53,150 nucleotides of DNA from an uncultured Lachnospiraceae bacterium (GTDB lineage Bacteria; Bacillota; Clostridia; Lachnospirales; Lachnospiraceae): NCBI GenBank assembly GCA_947650155.1, contig CANSUS010000022.1:1-53150 (forward strand). Direction: 5' to 3'. Made by a program: the position numbers and the translations under genes. The notes under the pieces are model-generated. The model ran no database searches. It was not told the DNA's origin and worked only from the letters and a program-made list of their open reading frames with translations. Within the stretch, counting starts at the first letter, position 1. Each line of letters starts with the position of its first letter. Positions 6,041-14,521 of this stretch are shown here, piece after piece.

Positions 6041-6114
6041 TTCTCTATTTTACCAAATTATAAAAAGGAACAACACAAAAGAGTTTCAATGAAAGAAAGG
6101 AATTAAGGTACGAC

Positions 6115-6921
6115 ATGAAAAGATTCAAAATTGCAATTGCAGGTATATTATGTATGAGTATGTTATTTTTTTCAGGCGCTGCCACTCATGTTGATGCAGC
6201 AGAATTACCAAATACACAAGCTGAAAATACTGTCGTCGACACAAGACCCGACTATACCGTCTATGTAAACAGAGCTTTAAACTGTATTACCATCAAGCAG
6301 CACAATGAAGACGGTACGGAAACGCCTGTTAAAGCAATGGTCTGTTCCTGTGGACGGGAGGGTCACGGTACGCCGGAAGGTACTTTCCAAACTTCCGATT
6401 ACTATGAATGGCGTAAAATGGTAGACAATACTTATGGAAGATATGCAGTACGTTTTAACAAAAAGATCCTCTTCCATTCCGTACCATATATCGAAACATC
6501 CCCTGATACTTTAGAATGGGAAGAATATAACAAATTAGGCGAAAGCGCATCCTTAGGCTGCGTCAGATTATCCGTTGAAGATGCCAAATGGATTTATGAT
6601 AACTGCAAACCCGGAACAAAAGTCGTTGTATATTCCGACAGTGAAGAAGCAGGGGAGCTTGGAAAACCAACCTCTATAAAAATAGCGGAAGATTCTCCTT
6701 GCAAAGAATGGGATCCGACAGATATTGACGCGAATAACCCGTGGCTGGCAAAAGAAAATGAATATGTTCCATTTCTTGGAACGATCGATGAATTTAATTA
6801 TACAGATTATGCTAACCGGTATCCCGATTTAAAAACTGCATTTGGATACGATAAAATTGCATTGTATGACCACTATATTACTTACGGAATAAATGAAAAG
6901 AGAATTGCAAAATCTTTTTAA
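6115..6921 (+). CDS. Secreted L,D-transpeptidase (YkuD domain)
   Basis: This 268-residue enzyme cross-links or modifies peptidoglycan outside the membrane. A signal peptide spans residues 1-29 (basic start, hydrophobic core, cleavage near VDAAE). The YkuD domain covers about 45-175, with the pocket His121 in LFHSVPY and the catalytic Cys149 and Arg151 in SASLGCVRL, a variant of the usual SHGCxR. The last 45 residues (FNYTDYANRYPDLKTAFGYD onwards) match a repeat type found in many clostridial surface proteins, of the pattern YANRYPDL...ALYDHYITYG. That tail may bind the cell wall. The gene has a GAAAGGAA ribosome binding site and appears monocistronic. Confidence 0.9.
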   Translation: MKRFKIAIAGILCMSMLFFSGAATHVDAAELPNTQAENTVVDTRPDYTVYVNRALNCITIKQHNEDGTETPVKAMVCSCGREGHGTPEGTFQTSDYYEWRKMVDNTYGRYAVRFNKKILFHSVPYIETSPDTLEWEEYNKLGESASLGCVRLSVEDAKWIYDNCKPGTKVVVYSDSEEAGELGKPTSIKIAEDSPCKEWDPTDIDANNPWLAKENEYVPFLGTIDEFNYTDYANRYPDLKTAFGYDKIALYDHYITYGINEKRIAKSF

Positions 6922-6930
6922 AATTCTCTC

Positions 6931-8145
6931 TCATTTTTCTTCACAAACCTGAAAAATATAGAACTTCAAATAATAAGACTCTTCTGCCGCCCAAAGAATC
7001 GGATGATCGGGTGCCTGCGTTGCGAAATCTACCTGACGTAAACGCTTATGCGCACCTTTCGCCGATTCTTTTATTGTTTTTGCAAACAACTCCGGGTCCA
7101 TAAAATGTGAGCAGGAACAGGTAGCAAGAAAACCGCCGTCTTTTACAAGACGCATTCCCCTGAGATTGATCTCCCGATAACCCTTTACCGCATTTTTTAT
7201 AGAATTACGTGATTTTGTAAAAGCCGGCGGATCTAAGATCACTACGTCAAAAGTTTTGCCTTCACTTTCTAACCGGGGCAGCAGATCAAACACATCCGCA
7301 CATTCAAATTTTACAATATCGGAAAGTCCGTTTAATCTTGCATTTTCTTCCGCCTGTTTTACTCCCGTCATGGACGCATCCACTCCAAGAACACTGACCG
7401 CACCTGCAATCCCTGCATTTAAGGCAAAAGATCCTGTATGCGTAAAACAGTCAAGCACTCTTTTTCCCTTACAGATACGGTGAATCGCCGCTCTGTTATA
7501 CTTTTGGTCCAGAAAGAACCCTGTCTTCTGCCCGTCTTCTATATCCACAATATATTTTACGCCATTTTCTGTAATTTCCACTTTTGTATCGAAAGCTTCC
7601 CCGATAAACCCCTTAAACCGTTCCATCCCTTCATTTAAACGCACTTTTGCATCACTGCGCTCATAAATTCCACGGACATTTATGCCGTCTTCTGCAAGCA
7701 CCTTTTTTAACGCATCCAGAATCAACGGTTTCAGCCTGTCAATACCAAGCGCCAATGACTCCACGACAAGCACGTCTGAAAATTTATCGATCACAATACC
7801 CGGCAGGAAATCCGCTTCCCCAAAAATAACCCGGCAGCATCCGGTATCCACTGTCTGCTTTCTATATTCCCAGGCATTCCGCACTCTAAGTTCTATAAAT
7901 TCCTCTGTAATCATACTTTCCTTTTTTCTGGAAAGAATGCGGATTGTAATTTTTGAGTTAGTATTAATAAAACCGTATCCTAAAAAGTAACCGTCAAAAT
8001 CATGCACACTGATAATATCACCATTTTCAAAAGAGCCCATTATGGATTCTATCTCATTATCATATACCCACATTCCGCCGCTTTTTAACGTCCTGCCTTC
8101 TCCCTTTTTTAAAGTCACTACTGTCTGTGTCCTGTCTGCTATCAT
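6931..8145 (-). CDS. Class I SAM-dependent 23S rRNA methyltransferase (RlmI/YwbD-type)
   Basis: The 404-residue protein has an N-terminal PUA RNA-binding domain (about 1-80), a middle EEHD-like domain and a C-terminal Rossmann methyltransferase domain. Visible motifs are KTGFFLDQKYNR ahead of the SAM fold, VLDCFTHTGSFALNAG for SAM binding, and the catalytic-loop motif LDPPAF followed downstream by CSCSH. This arrangement is that of RlmI, which makes 5-methylcytosine in 23S rRNA. It starts 39 bases after the stop of the debranching enzyme gene, so it is probably the last gene of the MATE-AlkD-debranching enzyme operon. The exact target base is inferred from the family. Confidence 0.9.
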   Translation of the reverse strand: MIADRTQTVVTLKKGEGRTLKSGGMWVYDNEIESIMGSFENGDIISVHDFDGYFLGYGFINTNSKITIRILSRKKESMITEEFIELRVRNAWEYRKQTVDTGCCRVIFGEADFLPGIVIDKFSDVLVVESLALGIDRLKPLILDALKKVLAEDGINVRGIYERSDAKVRLNEGMERFKGFIGEAFDTKVEITENGVKYIVDIEDGQKTGFFLDQKYNRAAIHRICKGKRVLDCFTHTGSFALNAGIAGAVSVLGVDASMTGVKQAEENARLNGLSDIVKFECADVFDLLPRLESEGKTFDVVILDPPAFTKSRNSIKNAVKGYREINLRGMRLVKDGGFLATCSCSHFMDPELFAKTIKESAKGAHKRLRQVDFATQAPDHPILWAAEESYYLKFYIFQVCEEK

Positions 8146-8184
8146 CTACTCTCTCCACTTCTGCAATATATGCGACCCCGCGGA

Positions 8185-10239
8185 TCACTTTTCATTTCCC
8201 AAGATATCTTCCGTATATGCCCGCAGCACTTCTCCAACGCTCCATGCCTGTGCATAACATCCTCTGGAAATATGCGGTTCGTCTCCGTCAAAAATTTCTG
8301 CAATAGAACCGATGCATCCGTCCATTAAATGATCCTCCAATGGTGCAATCAGTTTTCTGGCATGTGCCATACCTTCTTTTGTTTTTCCATACACTTTCAC
8401 ATAAGCGCTGATAAACCCGCCAAGCGGAAATGCCCAGACAGTACCTTGATGATATGCTGCATCCCTGTCGTGCAGCTCTCCAAAATAAATACCCTTATAT
8501 GCTTCGTCCTCAAATGACAAAGACCGCAGTCCGTAACTGGCATACAGATGCGTCATTACGGTATCCACTACCTGTTTTTCCTTTTCCCCGGAAAGCATAG
8601 TAAACGGCAAAGACACCGCCCAGATCTGATTCGGACGTATCTGCGCATTGTCCTGAACAGACGGAACTTTATTATCTTTTTCTGATGAATTTTTATCCTT
8701 CATCACCTCTTCATCCACAACATCGTAAAGACAGCCCTCTTCCGCGTTCCAGAAACGCTTGTTAAAAGACTCCTTTACTTTCTCCGCAAGCTCTCCATAC
8801 TCTTTTGCCGGTTCCTTTGTTTTTTCAAATTTTCCTGCCAGTTCTTCCATCACTTTTAAAGCATTATACCATAATGCATTGATTTCAACCGGTTTTCCAT
8901 GTCTCGGCGTTACCACCCATTCTCCTACTCTTACATCCATCCAGGTCACCTGATCCAGACCGCCTCCAGCATGGATCAGACCGTCCTCATCCATATAAAT
9001 TGAAAAATCCGTACCTTCTTTATAACTCTTTACAATCACCTTTAATGTGGGATATATTTCTTTTTCTATAAAAGCATAATCCTTCTCTGTTTTTGTATAT
9101 TCCAGATATTTATAAACAGAATAAAAATACCAAAGCGAAGCATCCACCGTATTATATAGAGGATCAAGGCCCTCATCCGGGAACATATTCGGTACAAGTC
9201 CATGTTGCACGTACCTTGCAAAAGTCTTTAAAATTCCTCTTGCATCCTCAAACCGTTTTGTAGAAAGCGTTAATCCCTGCAGGGCGATCATCGTATCCCT
9301 TCCCCAATCAGTAAACCAGGGAAGCCCTGCGAGAATTGTCTTGAACCCGGTAGACTGCCTGTCCACAATAAACTGATCCGCCGCCTGTACCAGCGCATCC
9401 GCAAAATCATCTTTCCATCCTGCCTTATCCACCAGATTCCGAATCCTTTTACGGTTCGCTTCAATGGTTGCAAAAGCATCTTTGCAAAAGTCTTCTTCTA
9501 TGGTGCAGATAAAAGAGAGCTTTTTTGTTTCATAAGGTTTACAAACTATTTTAATTTCATAAGGAGTAAAATTATTATCCTCAGAAGACATACCGGTATC
9601 GATTTCTGTCTGAAGTTCCATATCCGTATCATAAATTTCTTCCCGTTCTGTATAAACTCCTTCGCTTGCATAAAAACGGATATTCACTTTTTTCTCCGCA
9701 TTTTTTGGACGCAGACACAGTATTTTTCCTTCCAGCTTTGTGTCAAATACTAAATCATCTGTTTTACTGCCATTATTATGATCCCTAAAATTAAACAAAG
9801 GCACAAAATCCATTTCTGTTTCATGCATGCCATTCATAATCTCATAGCCTACTGCTATCGTGTTTTTCCCATACTCAAAACTAATCGTCTTTGTAACAAA
9901 AGTACCTCCGATCTCATACACAAACTGCGGCAGTTCATCATAAATAAACCGTTGTAAAAATTTTTGTCCCTCTTCGTATATACCGCCCTTGCGTTGTGTT
10001 GCGGCAAGTTTATATTCTTTTCCGTTTGCTTTGATTGTTTCATTCATCTTTGACAATACCAGATAACGTTCTGTAGGAGCATGCAGACTCGCAATCAATA
10101 GTCCATGATGCTTTCTTGTATGTGCGCCGATAATGGAACTTCCGGCATAACCGCCCACTCCGTTCGTTGTTACCCATTCTCTTTCGATTCCTGCTCTGAA
10201 TGTCTTATAATATCCTTTTCCAAACTGTTTTGCTTTCAA
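8185..10239 (-). CDS. Bacterial glycogen debranching enzyme (amylo-alpha-1,6-glucosidase, GH133-type)
   Basis: At 684 residues this matches the bacterial two-domain debranching enzyme. The N-terminal GDE_N domain begins with REWVTTNGVGGYAGSSIIGA and HTRKHHGLL. The C-terminal alpha/alpha-barrel GDE_C domain carries LPWFTDWGRDTMIALQGL and later GTVWAFPLGGF. It hydrolyses the alpha-1,6 branch points of glycogen or related alpha-glucans in the cytoplasm. The start lies three bases after the AlkD stop codon, so the two are translated from one mRNA. No glycogen synthase or phosphorylase gene is nearby. Confidence 0.92.
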   Translation of the reverse strand: MKAKQFGKGYYKTFRAGIEREWVTTNGVGGYAGSSIIGAHTRKHHGLLIASLHAPTERYLVLSKMNETIKANGKEYKLAATQRKGGIYEEGQKFLQRFIYDELPQFVYEIGGTFVTKTISFEYGKNTIAVGYEIMNGMHETEMDFVPLFNFRDHNNGSKTDDLVFDTKLEGKILCLRPKNAEKKVNIRFYASEGVYTEREEIYDTDMELQTEIDTGMSSEDNNFTPYEIKIVCKPYETKKLSFICTIEEDFCKDAFATIEANRKRIRNLVDKAGWKDDFADALVQAADQFIVDRQSTGFKTILAGLPWFTDWGRDTMIALQGLTLSTKRFEDARGILKTFARYVQHGLVPNMFPDEGLDPLYNTVDASLWYFYSVYKYLEYTKTEKDYAFIEKEIYPTLKVIVKSYKEGTDFSIYMDEDGLIHAGGGLDQVTWMDVRVGEWVVTPRHGKPVEINALWYNALKVMEELAGKFEKTKEPAKEYGELAEKVKESFNKRFWNAEEGCLYDVVDEEVMKDKNSSEKDNKVPSVQDNAQIRPNQIWAVSLPFTMLSGEKEKQVVDTVMTHLYASYGLRSLSFEDEAYKGIYFGELHDRDAAYHQGTVWAFPLGGFISAYVKVYGKTKEGMAHARKLIAPLEDHLMDGCIGSIAEIFDGDEPHISRGCYAQAWSVGEVLRAYTEDILGNEK

Positions 10240-10242
10240 TAC

Positions 10243-11016
10243 TCAAACCTCCACACATGAAAGCTGCCGCTTCCATTTTCTCATCTTTTCTTTTTCTTCC
10301 TTATCTACCTGCCTGGATTCTATTATTTTCTGTATTGCTTTATTATAAGTAAAATCATCCAGTCTGCAGGTACTTAAAAATACCTTCGTCTCTTCCGTAT
10401 TAAAAACATAACACATAGAAACAGCCCATGCAACCGCCATTTTCACATAATATGCCGGATGACTGATTTCGTTCAATTCCCGCAGTACCTCTTTATAATA
10501 TTCCGCATTGATAAAATAATTAATATACATGACTACCGCAAACCGGATACTATATTCCTCGCTGCTGTGTATGTACCTTAACAGAAAATCCCATGTTTCT
10601 TTCGGATATTCTTTTGCAAATTTCATCGTCGTACAGACACTGTCACAAACCGACCAATTATCGATTTTAGGAATAAACCGTTCTAAATAAAAAAATCGTT
10701 CCTTCAGTGTAAGCGGAGCATATCCTATTAACATTCCCTGAAACATCACCTCTTCAAATAATTCCTGATCCCGGATACAGGCTGATTGGAAGTCTTTCTC
10801 TTCTGATCCGAAAACCTCCTCCAAATACATTCTCCAATCCTGTTTGAGATACCGCTTTACAAGTTTTCTTAATATCGGAAGCCTGACACCCACAATTCCT
10901 TCTGTCCCAGGCAGTAATTTAGAGCTAAACTGTCGGTAAGGTTCTTCTGCAAGATCTGAAATCTGATCCCGCAGCTGTATCCTCATCCCTCCCTGAACCT
11001 TTGTATTTTCACTCAT
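10243..11016 (-). CDS. AlkD-like DNA alkylation repair protein
   Basis: The 257-residue protein belongs to the AlkD family of HEAT-repeat DNA glycosylases that remove alkylated bases without flipping them. Family features include GVRLPILRKLVKRY near the start, FIPKIDNWSVCDSVC in the middle (with the catalytic-region DNW), and VAWAVSMCYV towards the end. It overlaps the MATE gene stop by eight bases and is followed three bases later by the debranching enzyme gene, an operon without an obvious common theme. The catalytic activity is inferred from the family, whose members include some inactive DNA binders. Confidence 0.88.
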   Translation of the reverse strand: MSENTKVQGGMRIQLRDQISDLAEEPYRQFSSKLLPGTEGIVGVRLPILRKLVKRYLKQDWRMYLEEVFGSEEKDFQSACIRDQELFEEVMFQGMLIGYAPLTLKERFFYLERFIPKIDNWSVCDSVCTTMKFAKEYPKETWDFLLRYIHSSEEYSIRFAVVMYINYFINAEYYKEVLRELNEISHPAYYVKMAVAWAVSMCYVFNTEETKVFLSTCRLDDFTYNKAIQKIIESRQVDKEEKEKMRKWKRQLSCVEV

Positions 11017-12337
11017 TATATTTTTCCTTTCTTATGCAAATTACACCAACCATATCCGCCAAAAACCAGCCAATCGGAATCGCCATCCAAATACCTTTTA
11101 CTCCAATCGATGGAACCGGAGAAAGAAGATAAGCAAGCAGTACTCTGGTCCCCAATGAAATAACGGTAAGTATCAAAGACATTTCCGGCTTTTCCACACC
11201 CCGGAAAAAACCATACAGTAAAAATAAAAGACCAATTCCGCAATAAAAAGCTCCCTCTATTCTTAAATACTCCGATCCAATCTGTATAATCTCTGTTTCC
11301 GTACTTTTCACAAAAATCTGCATCAGATAAGGTGCGAAAAAGAAAATAAACATAGAAACCGCCACACAGAACAAAATGGAAATTTTTACCGCCTGTCTGG
11401 TTCCTTCCTTTACTCTCTCTTTTTTTCCGCCTCCATGATTTTGAGAAATAAAAAGAGAAAAAGCGTTTCCAAACTCCTGAGCCGGCATATAGGCAAAAGA
11501 ATCTATCTTTACCGCAGCAGCAAACGCCGCCATTACCATTGTACCAAAACTGTTTACCAAACCCTGTATCATTAAAATACCAAAATTCATGACAGACTGC
11601 TGAACACACGCTGCAACAGAATGACGTACTACTTCTGCTGCCGTACCTCTTGTTATTGTAATTTCCTTTTTTCTTAATCGCAGTTCCGGCTCTTTTACCC
11701 ACACATAAACGCCGATTCCAACGCCCGATAAAATCTGGGCAAGTACCGTTGCAAACGCTGCGCCGCCGACTCCTCTTTTTAATACCATTACAAACAGCAT
11801 ATCCAATAGGATATTCATCACCGTAGAACCCCCTAAAAAATAAAGGGGTACTACTGAATTCCCGACAGAACGCAGAAGAAATGCAAAATAATTATAAAAG
11901 AATATAAAAATAAGCCCGCAAAATATAATCCATACATATTCCTGCATTAAATCATAAATATCAGCAGGCACTTGAAGAAGATGCAGAATTGGATGAATTG
12001 CTGCAAATATTATCATATTCATCACGATCGTTACAGCCGCAATAAATATAAAAGCGGCTGCCATGCTGTCTTTCATCCGTCCGGTTTCCCTTTTTCCAAA
12101 ATAAACGGAAAAAACAGCGCTGCTTCCCATACATAACCCTATAATGATTGAGGTTAAAAAAGTCATCAAAGTATATGCTGAACCGACTGCGGCCAAAGCA
12201 TCCGCGCCCAAAACCTTTCCTACGATCAAAGTATCCGCTATATTATAACACTGCTGTAAAAGGTTTCCTAAAATCATCGGACCGGAAAACAGGAGCATTG
12301 TTTTTGTTACATTACCTTCTGTTAAATCTTTTTTCAT
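11009..12337 (-). CDS. MATE-family efflux transporter
   Basis: The 442-residue membrane protein shows about twelve hydrophobic segments in two homologous halves, starting LTEGNVTKTMLLFSGPMILG with the MATE signature QQCYNIADTLIVGKVLGADA. These pumps export drugs, cationic compounds or metabolites using sodium or proton gradients. It is the first gene of the operon with AlkD and the debranching enzyme, and it diverges from the tRNA-Pro gene. The ribosome binding site is poor (AGGA, about 13 bases away). Substrate unknown; a second MATE gene lies at 47920-49287. Confidence 0.92.
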   Translation of the reverse strand: MKKDLTEGNVTKTMLLFSGPMILGNLLQQCYNIADTLIVGKVLGADALAAVGSAYTLMTFLTSIIIGLCMGSSAVFSVYFGKRETGRMKDSMAAAFIFIAAVTIVMNMIIFAAIHPILHLLQVPADIYDLMQEYVWIIFCGLIFIFFYNYFAFLLRSVGNSVVPLYFLGGSTVMNILLDMLFVMVLKRGVGGAAFATVLAQILSGVGIGVYVWVKEPELRLRKKEITITRGTAAEVVRHSVAACVQQSVMNFGILMIQGLVNSFGTMVMAAFAAAVKIDSFAYMPAQEFGNAFSLFISQNHGGGKKERVKEGTRQAVKISILFCVAVSMFIFFFAPYLMQIFVKSTETEIIQIGSEYLRIEGAFYCGIGLLFLLYGFFRGVEKPEMSLILTVISLGTRVLLAYLLSPVPSIGVKGIWMAIPIGWFLADMVGVICIRKEKYNE

Positions 12338-12363
12338 ATTTTATATTTTTCCTAATTAATGAA

Positions 12364-12392
12364 TTGACAAGTTACCGTTTTTATTGTATCAT
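12364..12392 (+). promoter_or_regulatory. Promoter of the tRNA-Pro gene
   Basis: A perfect TTGACA (12364-12369), a 17-base spacer and TATCAT (12387-12392) precede the tRNA by about 24 bases. Confidence 0.8.
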
Positions 12393-12415
12393 TTTTTATG
12401 GTTGTTTTAAAGTAT

Positions 12416-12489
12416 CGATGCGTGGCTCAGCTTGGTAGAGCGCTGCGTTCGGGACGCAGAGGTCGCAGGTTCAAATCCTGTCGCATCGA
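12416..12489 (+). tRNA. tRNA-Pro (anticodon CGG)
   Basis: A full cloverleaf can be drawn. The acceptor CGATGCG pairs with CGCATCG, the D-arm is GCTC/GAGC, the anticodon stem CTGCG/CGCAG encloses TTCGGGA with anticodon CGG, and the T-arm GCAGG/CCTGT encloses TTCAAAT. The discriminator base is A and the CCA end is not encoded. Confidence 0.96.
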
Positions 12490-12493
12490 TTTT

Positions 12494-12540
12494 AAAATCT
12501 CTAAAGTTATATATGGTTTATAACTTTAGAGATTTTTTAG
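12494..12540 (+). terminator. Terminator of the tRNA-Pro gene
   Basis: Two perfect 18-base arms (12494-12511 and 12519-12536) enclose a seven-base loop, and the right arm runs into TTTTTT. It begins five bases after the tRNA end. Confidence 0.9.
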
Positions 12541-12616
12541 TATAGGAAAATAGATAAATCTGAAAAGATATGATATAATTTGAAAAGTGATAAAGGATGT
12601 AGAACGGAGTCTTTGT

Positions 12617-14482
12617 ATGACAGGTATAAAAAATAATTCAACCAGAGAAAACAAAGGATACCTTGTAATAGAACAGACGGAAAATAATCAACTGCAAATT
12701 TTGTATGCCGATGAAACGTCATGTTCTATGACCGGGTTAACGATAGAAGAATTACTGAATGCCGATCCTATACAGATAATCGGAGGTCTGGAATCTATTC
12801 CCGTAAAACTGGATGATAACCACGAACTCTGGATATTGGATTCCGCAAAAAATCGTCAGCTTCGCATAGAAGAACTGGAACAAATGAATAAAACATTGGA
12901 AGATGCTCTAAAAGCGGCGGAAGCGGCAAATGAGGCAAAAAGCAACTTTTTATCCAATATGTCCCATGATATTCGTACCCCCATGAATGCGATTGTAGGT
13001 ATGACGTCTATCGGATTATCTCATATTGACGAAAAGGCAAGAGTACAGGACTGTCTGCAAAAAATTCAATCCGCATCCACACATTTAATGAGTCTGGTAA
13101 ATGATGTATTAGACATGTCAAGAATTGACAGCGGACGCATTACTTTAAGCGAAGAAGAATTTTCACTGGCAGATATGCTGCATGATATATCCATTATCAT
13201 ACGTCCACAGGCCGTACAGAAAAATCAGAGTTTTCAGGTTGAAATCGGACGAATTTATGAAGAGAACCTATGCGGCGACCCGTTACGTTTACGTCAGATT
13301 CTGGTAAACATTATAGGAAATGCCATAAAATACACACAGACAGAAGGGGATATACAAGTACGATTTTCCCAGCATTTAGAAAACAAAACATTAGAAAAAG
13401 AGAAAAACGACATTGTATGGCTCGATTTTATGTGTAAGGATAATGGGCTTGGCATGAGTCAGGAATTTTTAACACGAATTTTTATTCCCTTTGAAAGAGT
13501 AAGCAATACTACAATCAGTAAAATTGAAGGAACTGGTCTTGGTATGGCCATTGTCAAAAATATTCTGGATCGCATGGGCGGTAAAATTGAAGTGGAGAGT
13601 GAAGAAGGAAAAGGCAGTTGTTTTTATGTCTCCATTCCTCTTCGTATTTCACCTCAAAGCAGAAAAAGCCTGAATCTGCCCGAAGGACAGACCGTCTTGA
13701 TTGTAGAAGGAAATAAAAACAGGGCCAGACAGATTACAGGTTTTTTACAGGAAGGCGGCTTAATACCCATACATATGGAAAACGGTTTAGATGCCGTTAC
13801 ATGGCTGGCAGAAGCACAATATGAAGAACATATGCCCTGTGCCATGATTTTGGGACAGGAAATATCGGATACACCCGTATTGGAGGCAGCTGCCCATATA
13901 CGCCAGTTAGCCGGTCCGGATTTCCCAATTATACTGGTGTCGGAAGGCGACTGGGCACAGATAGAATATCGTGCAGTACGTGCCGGTATCAATGCTTTTG
14001 TTCCCTGTCCGCTTTTCATGAGCAGGCTGTTTGCAACACTTTCGGATCTGATTGGTCATGCAGATCAGGATACCGACCATCAGGTTAATATCATTGATTA
14101 CAGTAAATACCGCATCCTGTTAGTAGAAGACAATGAACTGAATCGGGAAATTGCCATAGAATTGTTGTCATTAATTGGGGTACAGGTAGAAGAAGCGGAA
14201 AATGGCGCCCGTGCCGTAGAAATTTTTGAAGCTTCAACGGAAGGGTATTTTGACCTGATTTTTATGGATGTTCAAATGCCGATTATGAATGGGTATGAAG
14301 CAACAAGGCAGATCAGAAAGCTTCAAAGAAAGGATGCAAAAGAGATCTGGATTGTTGCCATGACGGCAAATGCATTTGTAGAAGACATTCGTATGTCAAA
14401 GGATGCCGGTATGAACGAGCATTTATCTAAACCGGTAGATGTAGAACGCTTACAGGAAATATTACGTACACGATTAAAATAA
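12617..14482 (+). CDS. Hybrid sensor histidine kinase with two receiver domains
   Basis: The 621-residue protein is numbered here from the ATG at 12617 (ACGGAG upstream); an in-frame GTG at 12587 would add ten residues. A small PAS-like segment (about 15-75) and a coiled coil lead to the HisKA domain with His117 in NMSHDIRTPMNAIVGM. The HATPase domain shows an N-box NIIGNAIKYT, DNGLGMS and EGTGLGMA. The first receiver (about 365-480) lacks the normal acidic pocket and looks degenerate. The second is complete, with phospho-acceptor Asp551 in FMDVQMP and the conserved Lys in LSKPVD. There is no membrane segment, so it senses in the cytoplasm. It is followed after 39 bases by an HD-GYP-like gene, its likely output partner. 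Confidence 0.9.
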   Translation: MTGIKNNSTRENKGYLVIEQTENNQLQILYADETSCSMTGLTIEELLNADPIQIIGGLESIPVKLDDNHELWILDSAKNRQLRIEELEQMNKTLEDALKAAEAANEAKSNFLSNMSHDIRTPMNAIVGMTSIGLSHIDEKARVQDCLQKIQSASTHLMSLVNDVLDMSRIDSGRITLSEEEFSLADMLHDISIIIRPQAVQKNQSFQVEIGRIYEENLCGDPLRLRQILVNIIGNAIKYTQTEGDIQVRFSQHLENKTLEKEKNDIVWLDFMCKDNGLGMSQEFLTRIFIPFERVSNTTISKIEGTGLGMAIVKNILDRMGGKIEVESEEGKGSCFYVSIPLRISPQSRKSLNLPEGQTVLIVEGNKNRARQITGFLQEGGLIPIHMENGLDAVTWLAEAQYEEHMPCAMILGQEISDTPVLEAAAHIRQLAGPDFPIILVSEGDWAQIEYRAVRAGINAFVPCPLFMSRLFATLSDLIGHADQDTDHQVNIIDYSKYRILLVEDNELNREIAIELLSLIGVQVEEAENGARAVEIFEASTEGYFDLIFMDVQMPIMNGYEATRQIRKLQRKDAKEIWIVAMTANAFVEDIRMSKDAGMNEHLSKPVDVERLQEILRTRLK

Positions 14483-14521
14483 TGGAATATCATTATATTA
14501 AAAGGAAAAGAGTAAAATATC

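Noticed and set aside
11016-11702. 228-residue frame inside the MATE gene, rich in Phe, Cys, Trp and Gly
   Set aside because: Its composition is that of a shifted reading of a membrane-protein gene, and the MATE frame in the same place has full family signatures.
8185-12337. MATE-AlkD-debranching enzyme operon as a defence or resistance island
   Set aside because: The genes are tightly linked but each is an ordinary housekeeping family, with nothing of foreign character around them.
12416-12540. tRNA-Pro 3' end as an integration site
   Set aside because: No integrase, repeat of the tRNA end or other mobile gene is near; the flanking genes are ordinary and the 18-base arms are a terminator.
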